The translations under genes were made by a program, and so were the position numbers. This document shows, piece by piece, positions 7,190-14,654 of a stretch of 23,762 nucleotides of DNA. The first letter of the stretch is position 1. Each line of letters opens with the position of its first letter. The DNA is from AWTP1-13 sp039808585 (GTDB taxonomy: Bacteria; Pseudomonadota; Alphaproteobacteria; Rhizobiales; Hyphomicrobiaceae), in the NCBI GenBank assembly GCA_039808585.1, contig JBDHTJ010000070.1, positions 1 through 23,762 of the forward strand, given 5' to 3'. The notes beneath the pieces were generated by a model. It saw only the letters and a program-made list of their open reading frames with translations. It did no database searches and was not told the origin of the DNA.

Positions 7190-8839
7190 TCAGTTCGCGC
7201 CTTCCAGGAGGCGTCGCGCGATGACCTGCGCCTGGATCTCGGCCGCGCCCTCGAAGATGTTGAGGATGCGCGCGTCGCACAGCACGCGGCTCACGGGGTA
7301 CTCCAGCGCAAAGCCATTGCCGCCGTGGATCTGCAACGCATTGTCGGCGTTTGCCCAGGCGATGCGCGCCGCCAGCAGTTTGGCCATGCCGGCTTCCAGA
7401 TCGCAGCGCCGGCCCTGATCCTTCTCGCGCGCGGCATGATAGGTGATCTGCCGGGCGATCATGGTCTCCACCGCCATCATCACGATCTTGTTGGCCACGC
7501 GCGGGAAGGCATAGATCGCCTTGCCGAACTGGTTGCGCTCCAGCGCATACTTCAACGCGAGATCCATCGCCGATTGCGCCACGCCGATGGCCCGCGCCGC
7601 CGTCTGGATGCGCGCAGCCTCGAACGTCGTCATCAGCTGCTTGAAGCCCTGGCCCTCGACGCCACCCAGAAGCTGGCCCTTTGGCACCTCGAAGCCGTCG
7701 AAGGAGATGTCGAACTCCTTCATGCCGCGATAGCCCAGCACCTCGATCTCGCCGCCGGTCATGCCCTTGGCGGAGAACGGGTCGGCATCGTTGCCGCGCG
7801 GCTTTTCCGCCAGCAGCATGGAAAGGCCCTTGTAGCCCTTCTCAGCGGGATTGGTGCGCACCAGCAGCGTCATCAGGTCGGCGCGCACCGGATGCGTGAT
7901 CCAGGTCTTCTGCCCTGTCACCTTGTAGACGTCGCCTTCGAGCACGGCGCGCGTCTTGAGCGAGGCGAGGTCGGAGCCCGTGTTGGGCTCGGTGAATACC
8001 GCCGTCGGCAGGATCTCGCCGCTGGCGATCTTGGGCAGGTACTTTGCCTTCTGCTCCGGCGTGCCGGCGCCCAGGATCAGTTCGCCCGCGATCTCCGAGC
8101 GCGTGCCGAGCGAGCCCACGCCGATGTAGCCGCGCGACAGCTCTTCCGACACGAGGCACATGGCTTCCTTGCCGAGCCCCATGCCGCCGAACTCCTCCGG
8201 CAGGGTCAGCGCGAACACGCCGAGTTCCGACAGCTTCGCCAGCACGTCGAGGGGAATGTATTCGTTGTTGAGATGCCAGTCGTGCGCGTGCGGCAGCACC
8301 TCCGCCACGCAGAACTTGCGCATCTCGTTGCGCATGGCCTCCATCGTCTCGTCGAGGCCGCTGTCGCCGAAGGTGATGACGCCGGGCTGGTCGGCAATGA
8401 TCTTGGCCACCTTCGCCTTCAGGGCTTCGCCCTGGCCCGCTTCCACCAGCGTCGCGGTCTCGTCCTCGAAGCGGCGCACGTCGGCGCGCGGCACGCCCAG
8501 CGCTGCCAACCGCACCACCTCGTTCTGGCTCATGGGAATGCCACCGGCGATCTGCGCCAGGTATTCGCCGAAGGCGATCGCGAGCAGGGCTTGCTCGATC
8601 TCGCCAAACCGGCCTGCTTCGTCCAGGCGCCGGGCCCAGCCCAGCATCTGCCGCAGCGCTTCCACGTAGGTGGCCAGCCAGGCCAGTCCGTGTGCTGCCG
8701 CCTGCGCGCCATCGAGGCCTGCCGGTCCCTTCACCTGCGCATGCACCCCGCTCTTGGCCACATGGAAGATGCGTTCGCTGGCGGCCACCGCGTCGGCATA
8801 GGCGGTGAAGTCGACGGGGCGTGCGGCAGGGGAGGGCAT
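7190..8839 (-). CDS. mcd: (2S)-methylsuccinyl-CoA dehydrogenase of the ethylmalonyl-CoA pathway
   Basis: This flavoenzyme of the acyl-CoA dehydrogenase family is predicted to oxidise (2S)-methylsuccinyl-CoA to mesaconyl-CoA and pass electrons to ETF. Its 549 residues match the unusual length of Mcd. A helical N-terminal domain of about 155 residues (for example HGLAWLATYVEALRQM, 50-65) precedes a normal dehydrogenase core. The core shows the flavin/substrate motif FTEPNTGSD (282-290), the flavin-contacting TWIT (312-315), RNQFGKAIYAFP (435-446), QIHGGNGF (503-510) and the catalytic Glu530 in FEGA. Ordinary acyl-CoA dehydrogenases have about 380 residues and lack the N-terminal domain. ATG 8839 has a weak GGAG upstream. 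No other ethylmalonyl-CoA pathway gene is adjacent. A different long-form acyl-CoA dehydrogenase is the main alternative. Confidence 0.85.
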   Translation of the reverse strand: MPSPAARPVDFTAYADAVAASERIFHVAKSGVHAQVKGPAGLDGAQAAAHGLAWLATYVEALRQMLGWARRLDEAGRFGEIEQALLAIAFGEYLAQIAGGIPMSQNEVVRLAALGVPRADVRRFEDETATLVEAGQGEALKAKVAKIIADQPGVITFGDSGLDETMEAMRNEMRKFCVAEVLPHAHDWHLNNEYIPLDVLAKLSELGVFALTLPEEFGGMGLGKEAMCLVSEELSRGYIGVGSLGTRSEIAGELILGAGTPEQKAKYLPKIASGEILPTAVFTEPNTGSDLASLKTRAVLEGDVYKVTGQKTWITHPVRADLMTLLVRTNPAEKGYKGLSMLLAEKPRGNDADPFSAKGMTGGEIEVLGYRGMKEFDISFDGFEVPKGQLLGGVEGQGFKQLMTTFEAARIQTAARAIGVAQSAMDLALKYALERNQFGKAIYAFPRVANKIVMMAVETMIARQITYHAAREKDQGRRCDLEAGMAKLLAARIAWANADNALQIHGGNGFALEYPVSRVLCDARILNIFEGAAEIQAQVIARRLLEGAN

Positions 8840-8985
8840 GGAACGGCGTCTCCGGGTAGCGTGCTTTCGGCACTTTGCTGTTGCGCCGCACCATAGCGCG
8901 GACGCCGCCCGCCCGCGCTGCGATCAAGCGACGCCGCAGGCGTGTCCTGCTTTGCGGACGCCGAGTTCAGCGCCGGGGCTGCAGA

Positions 8986-10047
8986 TCAATGCCGGCTCCA
9001 GGCCTTCAGCAGCTGGCTCAGACGCGCGCCCTTGGCGGGTGCCGGCGCGGGCTTCGATGCCGGCGCAGCGGTCGCGGCTGCCGGCGCCGACGGGGCAGGC
9101 GCCGGTTTCTCGGTTGCTGGCGGCTGCCCCTTGCGGATCACCGTCACCTCCGCCTCGATCTCGTCGTGCGGCTGCCTGAGGGGCATCGGCACCTGCTCCT
9201 CGGCCTTGAGCCGCTCCAGGAAAGGCTTTTTCGGCTGCGTGGGCGCTGTAGTCGCTGCTGGTGCCTTTCGCTTTGCCGGGCTGGTCGAAGGGCTCAACAG
9301 GAAGGCCAGGTCCTCCGCCTCGAGGGGCACGGCGTGAACGGGCTCGTCCTCGTGCTGGTCCTGGGGCTTATCGCTTGCTTCGCCAAGCCGTTCGCTCAAC
9401 CTCTCGGTGAGCGAGGAGCGCGAGGGCGGGCCGGAAGCATGCCGTGCCGCCGCCAGATCTTCGGGCGACACCGGCGCAACCGCGGGAATGTCCGGCATCG
9501 CCGCGCGACCGGCCTGCCGTTTCTCGGGCTCGCCGGCTTCCCTGGTGTCCGGTTCCGCCGTGCCGGCCGCTTCGAGCTCTGCCCGGATCAGATTGGCAAT
9601 TTCCGGCGGCAGCTCGTAATGGTGGGCAAGGTCTGAAGGTTCAGGGCTTTGCTGCGCTCCCGCGGCGGCAATTTCGGCCGTATTGACAACGGCTTCGGGC
9701 GCTGGCGCCTCGGCATCCTCTGTCGCGGCTACAGGGGCTTGCGGCTCCACGGCTGCGGCGCTGCCTGTGTCCGTGTCGGCCACATCTGCGCCCGGCCGCT
9801 CGGCCTCGCTGCCGCGCAGCAGATCGACGGCCTCTTTCACGTTCTTCCAAGCGCGGTAGACCGGATTCGTCTCAAGGGCGAGGCGCAAGCGCGTGTTGCG
9901 GGCCTCGATGGCTGCCGAGCCGGCGTCCGCCTGCGGCACTGCCTGTTGCAGGGCGCGCCAGTGCTCGTCGAGCGCAAGCTCGCCTTCCAGGCGCTGCAGG
10001 GCCTGGTCGAGTATCGCAAGCTTGGCCTGCAGCTCCAGCGCTGCCAT
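8986..10047 (-). CDS. Unrecognised Ala/Pro/Glu-rich, mostly disordered protein
   Basis: This 353-residue protein matches no family I recognise. Residues 1-35 and about 60-80 look helical and heptad-like, suggesting a short coiled coil. Most of the rest is low-complexity Ala, Pro and Glu with no signal peptide or membrane segment. Short amphipathic stretches stand out: SLTERLSERLGE, PFLERLKAEE and the C-terminal RLSQLLKAW. ATG 10047 is preferred because GGAG lies 6 bases upstream. The in-frame TTG at 10059 overlaps that site. The gene precedes mcd by 146 bases on the same strand and is divergent from the YihY gene. It is probably real, because a long opposite-strand reading is less protein-like and codon use is consistent. 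Its role is unknown. Confidence 0.7.
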   Translation of the reverse strand: MAALELQAKLAILDQALQRLEGELALDEHWRALQQAVPQADAGSAAIEARNTRLRLALETNPVYRAWKNVKEAVDLLRGSEAERPGADVADTDTGSAAAVEPQAPVAATEDAEAPAPEAVVNTAEIAAAGAQQSPEPSDLAHHYELPPEIANLIRAELEAAGTAEPDTREAGEPEKRQAGRAAMPDIPAVAPVSPEDLAAARHASGPPSRSSLTERLSERLGEASDKPQDQHEDEPVHAVPLEAEDLAFLLSPSTSPAKRKAPAATTAPTQPKKPFLERLKAEEQVPMPLRQPHDEIEAEVTVIRKGQPPATEKPAPAPSAPAAATAAPASKPAPAPAKGARLSQLLKAWSRH

Positions 10048-10142
10048 CCGGATCTCCAAGCTGTTTCTGGAATCGAGGATGCACGCGGAGCATAAGGCTC
10101 TTACGGCTTTTCGCCAGCGTTCTGCTTTTTCTCTATCTAAAG

Positions 10143-10171
10143 TTGCATCTTGGCTGCGGCACGCGATGCAA
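10143..10171. promoter_or_regulatory. Spaced inverted repeat in a divergent intergenic region
   Basis: TTGCATC (10143-10149) and GATGCAA (10165-10171) are inverted copies separated by 15 bases. They lie in the 249-base gap (10048-10296) between the divergently read unrecognised gene and the YihY gene, where both promoters should be. Spacing of about two helical turns would suit a dimeric regulator. An AT-richer stretch with TATCTAAAG (10134-10142) lies just before it and could hold a -10 element for the plus strand. This is suggestive only. Confidence 0.3.
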
Positions 10172-10296
10172 TTGCGCCACCCTTACCAGCTTCCGGCCGA
10201 CCAACCTCGACGCGGCCTACTGCGGTCGCTAAGTTCCGCCGCCTGAACCGAGCAGATTGGGCCAAGCAGGGAGCGGCGGGCAGCGTGGAGCAGCGC

Positions 10297-11283
10297 ATGT
10301 TCTTTCGGCAGGCGAAGACGATCCTGCTCGCATGCCGCGAGCTGTTCGCCGACAGCGGCTTCTCCATGGCCGGTGCCGTGGCGTTCGCCTTCACCCTGTC
10401 GCTGTTTCCGTTCTGCATTTTCCTCGGTGCGGTTGCAGGTTACTTCGGCGGCGAGGCGTTGGCCCAGCAGGCTGTGAACCAGCTGTTCGAGATGGCGCCC
10501 AAGCCGGTGGTGGAAGCCATCGCTCCCGAGGTGATGAAGGTGATGGGCCGCACCCGGCTCGATCTTCTCACCTACGGCGCCTTCATCGCCATGTTCTTCG
10601 CCACCGGTGCCATCGAGAGCCTGCGTGCGGCCCTCAACATCGCCTATCGCGTCAAGGAGCGGCGCCCTTATCCCATCTGTGTGCTCGAAAGCTGCGGCTT
10701 CGTGGTGGTGAGCGCTCTCGGCATGCTGGTTCTCGCCTGGGGCATCGTCGTCGGCCCGCAGGTCGCCTCGCAGTTCAAGCCGGCGTGGCTGCTCTGGCTC
10801 GCCGACAACACCTGGATCGCGCTGCTCACGCGCTACGCCATCGTCACTGTCGGCGTCGCCACGCAGCTGATGGGCTATCACCTGTGGCTGGCGGCCGGGA
10901 AGCGGCGCATCGCCGACGTGTGGCCAGGCGTGCTCCTGAGCATGGTGCTGCTCATTCTCGCCGCGCAACTCTTCGCGCGCTGGCTGACGATCTCGGATTA
11001 TTCCCGCTTCTACGCGGGCCTCACGCAGATCATGAGCGCGCTCGTGTTCTTCCAGATGGGCTCGCTGATCGTGATCCTGGGGGCGGAGGTCAACCGCGGC
11101 ATCATGGAGATGAAGCGCAAGCTCGCTGCCGGCCACGACCTGCTCGAGGCGCGCTTCCCGGAGCCGCCCACGCGCGACGCCTTCGTGGCCCAGAACGACG
11201 ACACCGGCCCCGCCCGGGCAGAAAATGCGCCCGCTGGCCCCTTCAACCAGGAATACGCACGGGCAGGTACTCGTAACCCTTGA
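10297..11283 (+). CDS. YihY/virulence factor BrkB family inner-membrane protein
   Basis: This 328-residue polytopic membrane protein of the YihY/BrkB family has six or more hydrophobic segments between about residues 25 and 260. An early segment, AGAVAFAFTLSLFPF (25-39), corresponds to the family's conserved first helix, and a late one (about 243-259) reads ALVFFQMGSLIVILGAE. Older labels as ribonuclease BN are wrong for this family, and the biochemical role is unsettled. The C-terminal 50 residues or so are polar. ATG 10297 is chosen: GGAG (10287-10290) is 6 bases upstream and the family alignment begins about here. GTG 10285 (with AGGGAG 11 bases before it) and TTG 10150 are possible but less fitting. 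The last 41 bases overlap the opposite P450 gene. Confidence 0.88.
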   Translation: MFFRQAKTILLACRELFADSGFSMAGAVAFAFTLSLFPFCIFLGAVAGYFGGEALAQQAVNQLFEMAPKPVVEAIAPEVMKVMGRTRLDLLTYGAFIAMFFATGAIESLRAALNIAYRVKERRPYPICVLESCGFVVVSALGMLVLAWGIVVGPQVASQFKPAWLLWLADNTWIALLTRYAIVTVGVATQLMGYHLWLAAGKRRIADVWPGVLLSMVLLILAAQLFARWLTISDYSRFYAGLTQIMSALVFFQMGSLIVILGAEVNRGIMEMKRKLAAGHDLLEARFPEPPTRDAFVAQNDDTGPARAENAPAGPFNQEYARAGTRNP

Positions 11284-12514
11284 CGAAGCTCGAGTAGACC
11301 CGCCGCGGCTCGCCCACCACCTCGATGCGGTCGAAGCGCTTCAGGATCTCTTCCCAGATGATCTTGAGCTGCAACTCGGCCACTCGCATGCCGAGGCAGC
11401 GGTGAATGCCGAAGCCGAACGACATGTGGTTGCGCGGGTTCGGCCTGTCGATGATGAAGGCGTCGGGGCGGTCGATGACCTCCTCGTCGCGGTTGCCCGA
11501 GACGTACCACATTACCACGCGGTCGCCCTTGCGGATGGTCTTGCCGCCGAGCTCGGTATCCTGGGTCGCTGTGCGGCGCATATGGGCGAGCGGCGTCTGC
11601 CAGCGGATCACCTCCGGCACGAAGCTGTCGACGAGCGCCGGGTTCGCCCGCAGCTTGGCGTACTGATCGGGGTTCTCGTTCAGCGCCAGCACCGATCCCG
11701 ACATAGAATTGCGCGTGGTGTCGTTGCCGCCGACGATGAGGAGGATCAGGTTGCCCATCAGGTTCTCGCGGTCCATGCCGCGCGTCGCCTCGCTGTGCGC
11801 CATCATCGAGATGAGGTCTGGCTTGGGCTCCTCGCGGGCCCGTTCCGCGAACAGCCGGGCGAAGGTCACGTAGCACTCCTGCAGTTCCGCCAAGCGCTGC
11901 GTTTCGTTCTCAACCACCTTGGCTTTCGGCAGCGACGTGGCCACATCCGACCAGCGCGTCAGCTTGCGCCGCTCCTCCCAGGGGAAATCGAACAGCGTCG
12001 CCAGCATTTGTGTGGTCAGCTCGATCGATACCCGCTCCACCCAGTTGAAGGTCTCGTTGCGCGGCAGGTTGTCGAGCACGCTTGCCGAGCGCTCGCGGAT
12101 CAGCACAGCCATCTTGGCGAGGTTGGGCGGGGTGAACAGCGGCTGCACCGATTTCCGCTGTGCCGAGTGCTTCGGCTCGTCCATGGCGATGAAGCTCGGC
12201 CACTCGTATTTGGGGTCCACGTCGCGCAGCATGATGCCGCCCAGGCGCACGTCGGAGGAGTAGATGTGCGGGTTCGTCTCCACGTGCATGATGTCCTGGT
12301 ACCGGGTCACGGACCAGTACTCGCCCACGGGACTCGTCGTGCAATAGTGAACCGGCTCTTCCTTGCGCAGCCGCTCGAAGAACGGCCACAGCGTGTCGGT
12401 GCGGAAGAGTTCTGGGTTGCCCACGTGGAACTGGGATAGCGGCATGGAGTAAGCCATCCGCCGCGCCTTCTCCTGCAACGAGATGCGCTCTTCGCGCGTC
12501 AGTGTCGCCAGCAT
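11243..12514 (-). CDS. Cytochrome P450, CYP153-like (alkane / fatty acid terminal hydroxylase type)
   Basis: This 423-residue soluble class I type P450 has the I-helix oxygen-activation motif GGNDTTR (262-268), EVIR of the K-helix ExxR (301-304) and the heme loop FGFGIHRCLG with cysteine ligand Cys373. The segments SPVGEYWSVTRYQDIMHVET, GGNDTTRNSM and LKIIWEEILKRFDRIEVVGEP closely resemble CYP153, a family that hydroxylates terminal carbons of alkanes and fatty acids. Related CYP families with other substrates cannot be excluded. It would need a ferredoxin and reductase, and neither is in the window. ATG 12514 begins at the family N-terminus, though its ribosome site is weak. The 3' end overlaps the YihY gene. 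A TGACGT/ACGTCA palindrome lies about 90 bases upstream. Confidence 0.92.
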   Translation of the reverse strand: MLATLTREERISLQEKARRMAYSMPLSQFHVGNPELFRTDTLWPFFERLRKEEPVHYCTTSPVGEYWSVTRYQDIMHVETNPHIYSSDVRLGGIMLRDVDPKYEWPSFIAMDEPKHSAQRKSVQPLFTPPNLAKMAVLIRERSASVLDNLPRNETFNWVERVSIELTTQMLATLFDFPWEERRKLTRWSDVATSLPKAKVVENETQRLAELQECYVTFARLFAERAREEPKPDLISMMAHSEATRGMDRENLMGNLILLIVGGNDTTRNSMSGSVLALNENPDQYAKLRANPALVDSFVPEVIRWQTPLAHMRRTATQDTELGGKTIRKGDRVVMWYVSGNRDEEVIDRPDAFIIDRPNPRNHMSFGFGIHRCLGMRVAELQLKIIWEEILKRFDRIEVVGEPRRVYSSFVKGYEYLPVRIPG

Positions 12515-12603
12515 GACGTTCCGCCCCTGTCGTTGTCGCGTGTCCAGATCGCGTGCGTTTCGACGCGTATCTTTCTCCCGGGCTTCGCCCGCGCGCTTCT
12601 AAT

Positions 12604-12617
12604 TGACGTTTACGTCA
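12604..12617. promoter_or_regulatory. TGACGT-TT-ACGTCA operator-like palindrome
   Basis: The arms TGACGT (12604-12609) and ACGTCA (12612-12617) are perfect inverted copies around TT. They lie 89 bases upstream of the P450 start and 152 bases upstream of the divergent BtuF-like gene. Operators of this general form (ACGT-centred half sites two bases apart) are known for TetR and MerR family regulators of fatty-acid and branched-chain acyl-CoA genes in proteobacteria. No regulator gene is adjacent. The palindrome is seen directly; its function is inferred. Confidence 0.5.
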
Positions 12618-12771
12618 GGATAACCGCCGCAGGCCCCTTTGCCAACGCCCCTTCCAACTCCGCATCTCCTTGCACCTCGCACAACCCCAGGTGCGCGGAG
12701 AGGGCCTCGTGCTTGCCATCCGAGATCAGCGTCGCTACCCCTTGCGGCGTCACTGCGGGAGCCACACCCAT
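12610..12771 (-). CDS. Possible small protein (53 residues) upstream of the P450
   Basis: This is a short reading frame in the 255-base gap between the divergent P450 and BtuF-like genes. It starts at an ATG (12771) that overlaps the BtuF-like start on the other strand and stops within the TGACGT palindrome. The conceptual product is protein-like (VATLISDGKHEALSAHLG, then GPAAVILT at the C-terminus), with high third-position GC. The ribosome site is poor (GAGG about 12 bases upstream). I recognise no family. GC-rich DNA readily gives such frames by chance, so this is only a candidate. Confidence 0.25.
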   Translation of the reverse strand: MGVAPAVTPQGVATLISDGKHEALSAHLGLCEVQGDAELEGALAKGPAAVILT

Positions 12772-13684
12772 GCGCGTCGTCAGCCTCATCGCCAGCGCCA
12801 CCGAAACAGTGGCAGGCCTCGGCCTTCTCGACCGGCTCGTCGGGCGCAGCCACGAGTGCGACTGGCCCGAAACGGTGCTGGCCCTGCCTCAGCTCACGGA
12901 AGCCAAATTCAAGGTCGACGGCAGCAGCGCCGAGATCGACGCCCGGGTGCAGGCCATCGTCCGCGACGGCCTGTCCGTCTATCGCGTCGATGGAGATCGC
13001 CTGAGGGCGCTGGAGCCGGATGTCATCCTCACGCAGGACCACTGTGACGTGTGCGCGGTAAGCCTGAAGGATGTGGAAGCCGCCACCTGTACCTGGACTG
13101 GGCGACCGGTGCGGATCGTATCGCTGAAGCCGGACAGCCTGGAAGACATCTATCGCGATATCGCGCGCGTGGCTTCGGCCTTGGAGGCGGAGAAAGAGGG
13201 GGCGGCGCTGGTGGCGGCCATGCAGGCGCGCTTGGCTGCCGTCAAGCGCCGCGTCTCGGGGTGCCCCCGTCCTACGGTTGCCTTCGTCGAGTGGGTCGAG
13301 CCCACCATGGCCGGCGGCAACTGGATGCCGGAGCTCGTGGAGATCGCGGGCGGAAACAACCTCTTCGGCATAGCGGGCAAGCGCTCGGACTGGATGCAGT
13401 GGGCCGATCTCGTAGCTTCCGACCCTGAGGTGATCGTGGTCGCGCCCTGCGGCTATGGCCTGTCGCGCTGCCTCGAGGAACTGCCGATCTTGCGGGCGAA
13501 GCCCGGGTGGGACGCGTTGAGGGCCGTGCGCGAGGGTCGTGTCTACTTTGCCGACGGCAATGCCTACTTCAATCGACCGGGCCCGCGCCTCGCCGACAGC
13601 GCCGAGATCCTCGCCGACATGCTGCATGGGCCCACTGCGACCGGCTCCGCGGGCACGCACAAGGCATGGGTCGCGGCGACCTGA
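12770..13684 (+). CDS. BtuF-like cobalamin-binding-type protein lacking a signal peptide
   Basis: This 304-residue protein of the helical-backbone, metal/cobalamin receptor fold (COG0614, BtuF/FhuD-like) starts MRVVSLIASATETVAGLG, the usual start of the mature domain. No signal peptide or membrane anchor precedes it. In-frame sequence upstream to 12533 is not protein-like and contains no export signal. Conserved Cys/His motifs are visible: HECDWP (28-33), QDHCDVCAVS (89-98) and PCGYGL (226-231). These are shared by a signal-less subgroup often annotated as cobalamin-binding protein. Periplasmic BtuF delivers vitamin B12 to BtuCD, but no BtuCD is here, so this form is probably cytosolic and its partner is unknown. 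ATG 12770 lacks a strong ribosome site. Confidence 0.82.
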   Translation: MRVVSLIASATETVAGLGLLDRLVGRSHECDWPETVLALPQLTEAKFKVDGSSAEIDARVQAIVRDGLSVYRVDGDRLRALEPDVILTQDHCDVCAVSLKDVEAATCTWTGRPVRIVSLKPDSLEDIYRDIARVASALEAEKEGAALVAAMQARLAAVKRRVSGCPRPTVAFVEWVEPTMAGGNWMPELVEIAGGNNLFGIAGKRSDWMQWADLVASDPEVIVVAPCGYGLSRCLEELPILRAKPGWDALRAVREGRVYFADGNAYFNRPGPRLADSAEILADMLHGPTATGSAGTHKAWVAAT

Positions 13685-13773
13685 CCGAGGTCATCGCTCC
13701 CCAATACACGCTTCCGCGCAAGTCAGCGGCTGCACAAAATTTCGGGATTGCCCAGCGCTGCGGCCGCGTCTCC

Positions 13774-13791
13774 TCCCCCGTCCTGGGGGGA
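13774..13791. terminator. Hairpin between converging genes, possible bidirectional terminator
   Basis: TCCCCC (13774-13779) and GGGGGA (13786-13791) form a 6-bp stem with a 6-base loop. It lies in the 134-base gap between the BtuF-like gene (+) and the HpcH/HpaI aldolase gene (-), 27 bases past the stop of the latter. There is no T-run on either strand, so this is a weak candidate. Confidence 0.35.
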
Positions 13792-13818
13792 TGGACACGG
13801 CAGCCGGCGCGCTTGCGG

Positions 13819-14607
13819 TCAGTACGTCTTCGAGGCGGCGGCCTGGCCCTGCCCGCGCACGTCGCGGATGGCCTGCTGTGCCGCAATGGCGAGGAGGCGC
13901 ACGTCGTTGATGAGGGTGCACATCTGGTAGCCCTCGTCAAAACGCTTGAGCGCCGTCTTGGCGCCGTCGGTGTGCACGCCCGCGATGTGGCCCCATTTGC
14001 GCGTGGTCTTGCAGATGATGTCCATCGCCTCGAGCACGGTCTTGTCGGAGGGGTCGAGCGTCGGCGTCTTGCCCATGCTCATGGATAGATCCGACGGCCC
14101 CACATAGACGCCATTGATGCCCTTCACCGAGAGGATGGCCTCGAGGTTGTTCACCGCCTGTCGCGTCTCGATCATGGCGAACAGCAGCACCTCGTCGTTG
14201 GCGTGCTGCCAATAGTCGGCACCGGCATACTGCGCGGCGCGATATGGCCCGAAGCTGCGCTCGCCGTGCGGGGGATAGCGGCCCGCGCGAACGAAGGCCT
14301 CCGCCTCCTCCTTGGTGTTGATCATCGGACAGACGATGCCCATGGCGCCGGCATCGAGTGCCCGCATGATGTAGCCCGGCTCGTTCCAGGGCACGCGCAC
14401 CATCGGCGTGACGTCGGCAATGGTGATCGCCTGCAGCAGCGGTACGAGATCGTTCATCTCGGGCGCGCCATGCTGGAGATCGATCGTCACGCTGTCCCAG
14501 CCACAGGCGGCATAGACTTCCGTGGAGTAGGCATTGGGAATGGCGACCCAGCCGTTTACGGCCCGCTCGCCCGCCGCGATCTTTTCCTTGAGCTTGTTCT
14601 TGCGCAT
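13819..14607 (-). CDS. HpcH/HpaI family aldolase (class II, pyruvate-forming)
   Basis: This 262-residue metal-dependent aldolase of the HpcH/HpaI/citrate-lyase superfamily cleaves 4-hydroxy-2-oxo acids to pyruvate plus an aldehyde. The key positions of HpaI are present. His46 in DLQHG is the catalytic base, Arg71 in MVRVPW binds pyruvate, and Glu147 (MIETR) and Asp173 (GPSDLS) are the metal ligands. Length is normal. AGGAG lies 9 bases upstream of ATG 14607. It is the last gene of a four-gene run on this strand, 47 bases after the hydroxyacid dehydrogenase. Substrate is unknown. Homologues act on homoprotocatechuate-derived, sugar-acid or other hydroxy-oxo acids, and no aromatic meta-cleavage genes are nearby. 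Confidence 0.9.
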   Translation of the reverse strand: MRKNKLKEKIAAGERAVNGWVAIPNAYSTEVYAACGWDSVTIDLQHGAPEMNDLVPLLQAITIADVTPMVRVPWNEPGYIMRALDAGAMGIVCPMINTKEEAEAFVRAGRYPPHGERSFGPYRAAQYAGADYWQHANDEVLLFAMIETRQAVNNLEAILSVKGINGVYVGPSDLSMSMGKTPTLDPSDKTVLEAMDIICKTTRKWGHIAGVHTDGAKTALKRFDEGYQMCTLINDVRLLAIAAQQAIRDVRGQGQAAASKTY

Positions 14608-14654
14608 GTCGTCCGTCTCCTTGTCTCGATCTCGGCTTGCCTTGATGCAGGGCG

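Noticed and set aside
7034..8896. Plus-strand open frame of 620 codons opposite mcd
   Set aside because: Mirror of a strongly conserved enzyme; the composition is biased and no motif is seen.
10150..10296. TTG-initiated extension of the YihY protein
   Set aside because: Low-complexity Pro/Arg/Ala sequence outside the family alignment, starting within an inverted repeat; ATG 10297 has a GGAG at good spacing.
10297..11283. Ribonuclease BN annotation for the YihY/BrkB protein
   Set aside because: The label comes from an old gene misassignment. The protein is polytopic membrane without nuclease motifs.
12533..12769. N-terminal extension of the BtuF-like protein to GTG 12533
   Set aside because: The extension is not protein-like, has no signal peptide and crosses the operator-like palindrome; the family starts at MRVVSLIAS.
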